A DNA stretch of 64,000 nucleotides from the NCBI GenBank assembly GCA_033675265.1, contig JAUJYZ010000634.1, positions 1 to 64,000 of the forward strand, read 5' to 3'. Origin of the DNA: Actinostola sp. cb2023 (taxonomy: Eukaryota; Cnidaria; Anthozoa; Actiniaria; Actinostolidae). The notes under the pieces were generated by a model. That model saw only the letters and a program-made list of their open reading frames with translations. It ran no database searches and had not been told where the DNA came from. The position numbers and the translations under genes are program-made. Below are positions 1 through 9,600 of the stretch, piece after piece; the first letter of the stretch is position 1; each line of letters begins with the position of its first letter.

Positions 1-352
1 TTTGCGGTATAGTATAATACACACAACCACAATCTGTCATCCTAAATCGCTGGCCACTAATTGCCCTATACCATTATGACGTAACGGCTTATTTATGAGG
101 GAGACAGAATCGTGAGAACAATAGAAATTTGAACTAAATCTGCTCTGCTGAGGTTCGCTTGATTTCAAATTGGCTAGTTTTCCAGATATTATATTCATCG
201 ATACTTTTCCCACAATATTACTGTGTTTAGTGACTTTTATCGCTTTCAGACCGTCTGTGAAATACATTGATTTGTGAAATCCTTTGTGTTGTTGCTGCTT
301 TGTCCCCCTCTAGCGACCATGATCCTTAGCAAAACAATAGATTGTTTTGATT

Positions 353-360
353 TGACGTCA
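353..360. promoter_or_regulatory. Palindromic CRE-like site TGACGTCA
   Basis: A perfect CRE (CREB/ATF) palindrome about 150 bases upstream of the TATA box. The mirror copy has it at 26,340-26,347. An 8-bp match can occur by chance, so this is a candidate only. Confidence 0.35.
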
Positions 361-508
361 TAGTGGTATAGGGCAATTCGACTTGATGACCGGCTCACGG
401 TTCCACGTTTTCCGTGCGTACATAGTGATGTGGTATAGAGTTCCCAGATGTATTTGACTTGACCTCATCACGCTTCAAAGCGAATTCTCTAGATGCAGAT
501 TTGAGTCC

Positions 509-516
509 TATATAAG
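509..516 (+). promoter_or_regulatory. TATA box of left-arm ShKT gene
   Basis: TATATAAG lies 70-77 bases upstream of the ATG, at a distance fitting a transcription start near 540 and a 5' UTR of about 45 bases. A consensus TATA box is typical of highly and cell-specifically expressed secretory genes. Nearby AT and CG context is conserved in the mirror copy. Confidence 0.7.
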
Positions 517-585
517 GATAGCTTGGGAACGCTTTTCACAAACAAACCGAGTCATTTGAAGCGTTCTTAGTCAACTGGTTCAACC

Positions 586-640
586 ATGAGGCAAACTACA
601 GTCCTCGTAACTCTGTGCGTGTTTGTGATCGTCTTTCAAG
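586..640 (+). CDS. Exon 1: start codon and signal peptide
   Basis: ATG at 586 lies about 70 bases after a TATA box and opens an 18-residue hydrophobic stretch ([18 protein letters not shown]), a typical signal-peptide core. It ends in CAAG with donor GTAATT at 641. The last G joins TC of exon 2 to make a valine codon, which fixes phase 1 and supports the start. Confidence 0.8.
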
Positions 641-3600
641 GTAATTATAAAGACTCAGGCTTTTGGTCGTGTCAGGTATTACATGGTTGATTGTTGACTG
701 CGGTGTTTTGATGGATAGAATAGTATTTCTGCTTTCTCTAGATTTGTTAAGTTCTCTTGGTTTTCTGGATGTGGTTGTTTGGGGAGACGATAAACTATCA
801 CCTTGCGAGCGCTAGCAATAGTAAATGACAGTTTCACAGGCGAGGAAAATATTCAGGTTGAATAAGTTATGCTATGTTATTATTTATGTCATTTACAGCC
901 GTGGACACTCGAACCATGGGACACTTAGGTTTTTTCTAACACAAAAAAGATAAATTATCGATTGAGCAAATTGATCAGAAAAAATGATTTATTTTGATCA
1001 CTAAGTGTATTTAAACTCAATGCTGCATTTGAGAGGCTATGAGGCAATAGAAAGTTCGAAAAAAAAAGTTCAAAAAAAAAACCTCGAAGTGTTCACGGTT
1101 CGAGTGTCCACACTGTAACTGTTAGCGTAGCAGTGGTATTAAATTATTAGTATGCGGGAGTGCAATTAACGATTATATAGTGTGAGTGTGAGTGATGTTT
1201 AAAAATCCTAACAAAATTATGACAACAATTGTGCGAAATTGGTTCAATGCTCAAACAAAAATGTGCAAATTTTTTAAAAATGTCAGAACAATTCTAAACT
1301 GACATGAATTGTACAATGATTTTGATTCAATTCAATTATTTTGCTTCTTTGTCCCTCAGTCTAGAGTCGTGTCTGTATAAAACTATCCTTTCTAAACGTA
1401 TCTCAGCTTGATTCACAGTTACAATCAGTAAATATACCGACCATTGAATGTATCAAATATCATCATTTCATGACCTGAAGGATATTTTTGTTCTATGGCA
1501 TTGTATTATGTTTTTAAACACTGAATCAAGCATGCGACTTTCTACAACAAAAATTGATTGAAGACGCTCGACCAATTCGTTCAATAACTTTCCTTTGCAC
1601 ACATATCACATTGTGAAGTTCAAGCATGTGCTGATTGGCTGGAAAATGCGGGGTTGATATCAGGAGAAATACAGTCACGCTATTGAGAGTAGAGCAGATT
1701 TCGTATGACTGTGAAAACCTTACGGTTCGGACGTGCCGTGCCGTGACCGTGATGATTTAGGATTTCGAATGAATCCGTGCCGTGACCGTGCCGTGTCGTG
1801 CGCCGTGGTTTTTCATAGTCATACGAAATCTGCTCTAAATATCACGTAAATTGTGACTATTAAAAATTCATATAAAACCATTGAACGTGCAAGTAATGTA
1901 GTAATGACCAGGTTTATACCACCGTTAGAGTTATCTCGATACCTTTTAACCAGGAGCGTGAAGGGAGTTTATGTGAAATGGCCGGGGATGATGATCGTCG
2001 TCTCTTTTAGGGGTGTAAATGATATTACGGTTTTTGGTGATGACTTAGGGTGTTCACGAAGGAACGCCAATAATTTTAGAGTTGTACGCGGAGATATCGA
2101 AAACGCCGTCATTCTGTGCTGGTGTCTGGTCTGGTTTAGAATAGTATCTTTTGGGGATCAAATAAAGCTTTTAAAAGCCACGACCAGATAACTTCCTTTT
2201 TAATTGGTCTCCTTTTCCGCAGCTCAGGGTGTTCGATGCTGTTGGCGGCTTTAAAAAAAATACTTTAAAATGGCGAAATTACAAGTTAAATAATTGTTTT
2301 TACAATTGGCATAATATATTTTAAACTGAGTTATTTGATGATGGATCCAGGACGTTACTTTTATATTGGAGTTCTCTCTCCCTTCTGGCGCGGGGCGCGG
2401 TTGAACCTTTGGTGTTCAGAGCGATAGATTTGGCGTCAGGGCGAAAGGTTATCTACAGTCGTTGTAATTTTATATATTACTAAATTAGCGTCATGTCTTA
2501 TCTTAGTTCGTTTTGTGCCGTTGTATTACTGTAGTCATAGCATATAATACGACGGTTGAGGACGGTTAAGATTTAAAATACCGTTGTAACACAATATATA
2601 CATGCAGTCATTCCCAAAATAGGTTGTCCAGATGAAAAGACTACAATACTACAATAAAGTCACGTGATTCATTATGTATTCAATTTCTGCGCGCTGAACT
2701 GCGAGTTGATACCCCAGCGCCATTAATTACATTCAGTTCTCACAATGCCGTGTACTTTTGCATTTATTTGTAGTGTAAAGGAGACTTGCACATAGGGTTA
2801 ACCTCAGAGTTTCTCCTTTTCAAATGTTGTTTAGTATTTGAATAAAGTATTATTATTATTATATCTCAAATTGAAATTCCATGTGAGGAAATTGAAAACA
2901 TAATGAATCACGTGACTTAATTGTAGTATTGTAGTCTTTTCATCTGGACAACCTTTTTTGAGATGTACTGTACATGTATTCAAACAATATATACCAGTGC
3001 TATGTCTAAGATCTATAGATTCTATTTGAATTGTTTATGTTCTATTCTTTAGCCCTGAAGATGAAGATACACCAGTCAGTGCGAAAGCTCGGCGATATAT
3101 TTTAAAAGCGTGAAAGAAACACAGCGCACTGTTGATCATCGTCATTGCCGCTCATTTTACAAACACTCATACAGAAATAATTTTAAATATTGTAGCAACA
3201 CAGAGGTATCTGTGCATTTCGCGGGTTCAGTCAGCTTTGAAGATCTTTTTCCCAAAAACGGTACGCATAGAAGATCGTTTGAATACTGTAGCAGTAAGCT
3301 GATCTGTGCGTTTATAAGTTCCTTCTCAGTTTTCTTTTTTAAAACTACTTAAAAGTAGTGCTTCCTAAAAAGCAACACACAGAATAGTGATTGAATATTG
3401 TAGCAACACAGAGTTACTGAATCTGTGTATTTCTAGTTTTTTGAAGACTATAACTACCGATTTAAAATACAGTCATTTGCAAAAATTCTGGCTGCCACGA
3501 AATATCAATATATCGGGTGCATTATGGGTAATTAAATAATACTATTTTGAGATTCCTAACTTATTAAGTGAAGCAAAATTTACAAACAACAAACGTAAGA

Positions 3601-6600
3601 CTAAACATTATACGAAATATTTCTACCAACTTTGCTGGCGTTTATTAACACGCTTTAAAGGGAATTTTCGATTATTTAATTACCCATAATGCACCCGATA
3701 TATTGATATATTGATAATTTCGTAGCGGCCAGAATTTTTGCAAATGACTGTAACTGAGCGCGAGGTCAGTATACTGAGAAATATACCAGACCATGGTCTG
3801 TACAAATAAGCCAGAGGTCTGATATTTTCCTGTACTGATCAAGAAAGCGAGGTTATTAAATTGTTTATTATATGGTATTTTTAATCGAGGTCTGATATGT
3901 TCCTGTACTGATCGAGCAAGCGAGGTTATTAAGTGTGTTTATTATATGGTATTTTTAATCGAGGTCTGATATTTTACTGTACTGATCGAGCAAGCGAGGT
4001 TATTAAATTGTTTATTATATGACATTCTTAATCGAGGAGAGGTTATTTTTGTCGTGATAAAAAATCCGTAATCCGGCGTCCAAGGCATTACCGGAGAATC
4101 TCGCCCGCTAAACAACCAATCAGAGCGCGCGATTTTACCGGAAGTAGCTTGTGCCATATATATATATATATATATGACTTCAATTTGTATGAGTTTGTGC
4201 CGAAATGCCGAAACACACGCAAAATTGATATTTGTTCCCTCTGTTCTGTGCTCAAACTTTTGATAGCGTGATCAGGTCGGTGAAACATTGCGTCTACTAA
4301 ATACCTGCGGTCAGCGGTCATTATAATCCATTGATTATACTAAGCGGTGTTTATACTTTACCAACCGATACACAACATACCTTCCGTTAATTATCAAACT
4401 AATGGTGGTTTATCATGTAATTTGAGAACTCATAGAACAAAAAATGAATATCATAGCTGGAAAGAGTTCGTTGAAATTAGTAAAAATGTGAAGTTTGGAA
4501 AAGATCGCTTCACAAATTGCGAAGATATGAATTTTCAAAAATCTAAATTTTGTATGAAAACCTTTATTGGAGGCAAGAGTTGCCTACCAGCGTAAATTTC
4601 CAAAGGGTTTTCATATAAAATTTCGATTTTTGAAAATTCATAACTTCGTAATTTGTGAAGCGATCTTTTCCAAACTTCACATTTTTACTAATTTCAACGA
4701 GCTCTTTCCAGCTATGATAATCATTTTTTGTCCTATGAGTTTTTGAAATTACATGATAAATCCTCGATCATTAAGGTGACCAATATAAGATTCAAATAAA
4801 AATACTGGCAACTATATTTCACAACAGCAGCGCGGTTGTGGGTATATATTATATATTATGTGGGTATATATTATGCTTTAGTTTTTTGAAATGAGATTGC
4901 GTATTAGTGGTGGACACCGAACTCAAACAAACATATCCAAGTATCCAACCACGTTATTGGAAAACTGTATAGTAGATCTTGAACACCTACAGCAGACAAA
5001 AACGAACAAACTGAAATTATTTTTTATTTTATTTTTTTTTCATTTCAACTGACATATTTTGGATCCAATAACTTGTTTTGTTAATGAGCAGTTCAAAAAT
5101 GAATATTTGGAAATGTTGGTTAATTAGTATGCGGCGGCCATCTTGGTGTACGACTTCGATTCAAGTACAGTATAGAAAGCTGCTATTTTCCAAAAGTATC
5201 AAACATATTTTCACTTCATGCCAATTAACTTCATATATCATTTCTAAGGGGTTTTCATTATCACAGAAATGATAGTTCAAAATGATTCCGAGACCGAGAA
5301 ACTAAAAACTCTGCATCTCAAAAGCAAAACACCATTTCGACGTGAAATTTTCCAAGAAAATTGCTTGCCTCTAAAATATATTTAAAAATTAGCCATCTAC
5401 AATTCGTTGCATTTCTTGTTGAGACATTTCTGAATATTTCTTAGTATATATGTTATATGAAAATCGATCTCTCCCCCTCCCCCCTGTGTCAATGTTGATT
5501 CATAGTCACGTGTTTTGGATTTTGCGTGAAAGTCTAATCAACATTGGACTGAGGGGAGGGGAGATATCTGATATGAACATAAATTTTTTCATTGTTTTTA
5601 ATGGGAGAATAGTCATATAAGCACCTTTGAAGCACAACTGTCTCAACAGTTTTGAATCGAATTGTCTGAGGTACAGCTTAGGCGATTTTTGTACTTACAA
5701 AGGAGGTATAGACGTGAAATTTTGCCCTAATGTACATTTCAAACCCACAATAAATATCGCATAAACCAAACTTTGATGTAGTTATTAAATATTGCTGAGA
5801 TTACGAAAATAGGAAAACGAGTGAGCCCCTCCCCTACCCCTATTTTAAGCCATGTATGGGGTACAGATGGTTCAAATTAACGAACAAAGCGAAATCACGC
5901 GATTATTGGTAATACGATCAGTAGACATTGCAACACAGTAGTAGATGTCATGTAAACACCAAAACCCTGTGAAGATAGTGTATCTATGGAATATATATTT
6001 CTGCGTAGAAAGTAACCGATTGGTACATCTATAGACTGTCATGATATAAAAACACACGAGAGATGTCCCTTTGATCTGTTTATTCCAATAATGTTTGCAA
6101 CGGTTGACCATAGATAGTAAAGTATTCCAGAGAGAGTCTTTATTTTAATCTATGGTTAACCGTTGAGATTGCGTGACCGTCACAACATTAACTAAATAAA
6201 CAGAATGCATTGTCACTGTGTAGCTTTCTTATATACTGTTCCAGTATATACAGCAGCGTAACAAACGTGGTACATACTGACTGATATAAATATCTCATTT
6301 ATTTCACAAAGTCCAACAATAGTTTATATACAATTGAAATGCATGTATTATAGGCACAATCAGGACTTCTAAGTGATTACTTTGAATCAGCAGAACCAGT
6401 GAAAGCATTTCTCTATACTAGGTATTGCTTCGAACAATGATGAACATATATAGTGTAGATGGCGATCGATCGAAGCGAGCATGCATATGTGTTTATTAAA
6501 TTAGCACTTCTAAGTAAACAGGTTCCAGTAAACACTCCGAATTAGCAGATCAACACTATTCTAGGCATTGTTTCAGTCAACGATGTTAGGATATTTTGCG

Positions 6601-9600
6601 AGCGAAGCGAGCATGTGGCGAGCGACGCAGTCGCGAGTGTATTTAAAACATGTATCACCTTTTGCGGTGCAATACCGAGCCAGCCCTTCGTCCTTGCCTT
6701 TCTATTCGAAATAGGAAGGTTTTTGATTCTATAGATCGAAGCGCGACTTACTTGCAAGTTTTCTTGAATGTCTTTTACTTTCCAATGCAAATATTTGTAA
6801 TATACGCATATTAAAGCGCGTTTTTCCGCACTTATGTCGCCCTTGTAAGTCATGGTCGCCTTTCTTGGCTAAGTGCGCGCGGATTTGCTATGACGATCAT
6901 TCAAAAGAGCGCCGTTTTCTGAAGATTAACGGTTCGAATTACTTTTTATACTCTCACAAACTGGTTTAAATATTTCATAAATTTATTAATTTGAATTAGA
7001 TATGTTGTAAAATATGCTTAGGGGTTGCTACACAGTTATTACACATTTTGGCGTCTCAGACATGTCTGAGGTACAGCTTAGGCGATTTTTGTACTTACAA
7101 AGGAGGTATAGACGTGAAATTTTGCCCTAATGTACATTTCAAAACCACAATAAATATCGCATAAACCAAACTTTGATGTAGTTATTAAATATTGCTGAGA
7201 TTACGAAAATAGGAAAACGAGTGAGCCCTCCCCTACCCCTATTTTAAGCCATGTATGGGGTACAGATGGTTCAAATTAACGAACAAAGCGAAATCACGCG
7301 ATTATTGGTAATACGATCAGTAGACATTGCAACACAGTAGTAGATGTCATGTAAACACCAAAGCCCTGTGAAGATAGTGTATCTATGGTATATATTTCTG
7401 CGTAGAAAGTAACCGATTGGTACATCTATAGACTGTCATGATATAAACACACGAGAGATGTCCCTTTGATCTGTTTATTCCAATAATGTTTGCAACGGTT
7501 GACCATAGATAGTAAAGTATTCCAGAGAGAGTCTTTATTTTAATCTATGGTTAACCGTTGAGATTGCGTGACCGTCACAACATTAACTAAATAAACAGAA
7601 TGCATTGTCACTGTGTAGCTTTCTTATATACTGTTCCAGTATATACAGCAGCGTAACAAACGTGGTACATACTGACTGATATAAATATCTCATTTATTTC
7701 ACAAAGTCCAACAATAAGTTTATATACAATTGAAATGCATGTATTATAGGCACAATCAGGACTTCTAAGTGATTACTTTGAATCAGCAGAACCAGTGAAA
7801 GCATTTCTCTATACTACTGAGGTATTGCTTCGAACAATGATGAACATATATAGCGTAGATGGCGATCGAAGCGAGCATGCATGTGTTTATTAAATTAGCA
7901 CTTCTAAGTAAACAGGTTCCAGTAAACACTCCGAATTAGCAGATCTACACTATTCTAGGCATTGTTTCAGTCAACGATGTTAGGATATTTTGCGAGCGAA
8001 GCGAGCATGTGGCGAGCGACGCAGTCGCGAGTGTATTTAAAACATGTATCACCTTTTGCGGTGCAATACCGAGCCAGCCCTTCGTCCTTGCCTTTCTATT
8101 CGAAATAGGAAGGTTTTTGATTCTATAGATCGAAGCGCGACTTACTTGCAAGTTTTCTTGAATGTCTTTTACTTTCCAATGCAAATATTTGTAATATACG
8201 CATATTAAAGCGCGTTTTTTTCCGCACTTATGTCGCCCTTGTAAGTCATGGTCGCCTTTCTTGGCTAAGTGCGCGCGGATTTGCTATGACGATCATTCAA
8301 AAGAGCGCCGTTTTCTGAAGATTAACGGTTCGAATTACTTTTTATACTCTCACAAACTGGTTTAAATATTTCATAAATTTATTAATTTGAATTAGATATG
8401 TTGTAAAAAATATGCTTAGGGGTTGCTACACAGTTATTACACATTTTGGCGTCTCAGACAATTCGTTGCATTTCTTGTTGAGACATTTCTGAATATTTCT
8501 TAGTATATATGTTATATGAAAATCGATCTCTCCCCCTCCTCCCTGTGTCAATGTTGATTCATAGTCACGTGTTTTTGGATTTTGCGTGAAAGTCTAATCA
8601 ACATTGTACTGAGGGGAGGGGAGATATCTGATATGAACATAATTTTTCATTGTTTTTAATGGGAGAACCTTTGAAGCACAACTGTCTCAACAGTTTTGAA
8701 TCGAATTGTAGATGTCATGATATTTTGGATTTTGGTATTTCGATGACGTCCACAAATAATTTTTATCCTTTTAGCCTTATAGTTCGTAAACGCGGTCGTG
8801 GAACCAATTCTCGGATTCAAATTGAATTTCAATATTCATTAATAATTCATGACGTTTTTATCGCCATAATTTACTGAACACGTACCAATGCGCCAATGCG
8901 CATGCGAGTTTGGTGGACGTCAGACTCCCGACCCAGGCCTTTTAGTTGATACGCGGTCGTTCTAGCAGTTTTTACTTGAACGAAGAACAAACTGTGGAGA
9001 ATGTAGCTGCAACTGATGAAATATTTGGCTTGCTACGAACTATGGTTGTGGTTTACGATAGTCAGCTTGGTATGTTACTCTTAGTCACTGTAAAATGTGT
9101 AGCTGAAAACATGTTTTTCGTTTGCCAAAATTAATATTTTTTGCATCAGACGATCGACTTATGACGTAATACTGTGGTATGTACTCCTATTTACCACGGC
9201 TCTCGACCAATCAAAATGCGAGAAATTCATAGATTGTGGTAAAACATTAAACCTGACAAATAGAAACTCCTGTGGTATTATTTATTGTACCTATTTTAAC
9301 TCTGAAGCTCTTTTTCATCATTCCTAAAACTTTGTATTCCGTGTAAAATTTCTGAAGCAGAAATCTCCATAAAGTTCACTGGGCTTCCTGTGTAACACAG
9401 GGTACCCAAATAAACACAGGAAACCCATTCACTAGCTAGCTTGTTTGTATTTCCAGTCAAAGCGTCTCTAATTGACTTCAGCAAGGTCATCAAGTCCATG
9501 AGAAACCCCGCCAAGGACTCCGACTGGAAATTCTCGGCAGCCTATCGGAAGCCGGAATTATACGACCTCTCCCCGGACGTTCTCGACGAATTTGCTACGT

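Larger units (their letters stand above)
641..9456 (+). other. Intron 1 of left-arm ShKT gene, filled with repeats
   Basis: This 8.8-kb intron holds several MITEs, a 73-bp triple repeat, a foldback element, and two copies of a 1.4-kb unit carrying transposase remnants. No host exon is evident between the listed elements. The right-arm intron (18,390-26,059) is shorter because it has only one 1.4-kb unit. Confidence 0.6.

Noticed and set aside
4088..4595. Short ORFs near the AT repeat and foldback element
   Set aside because: They span simple repeats or the foldback arms, and mirror copies show the same without extra support.
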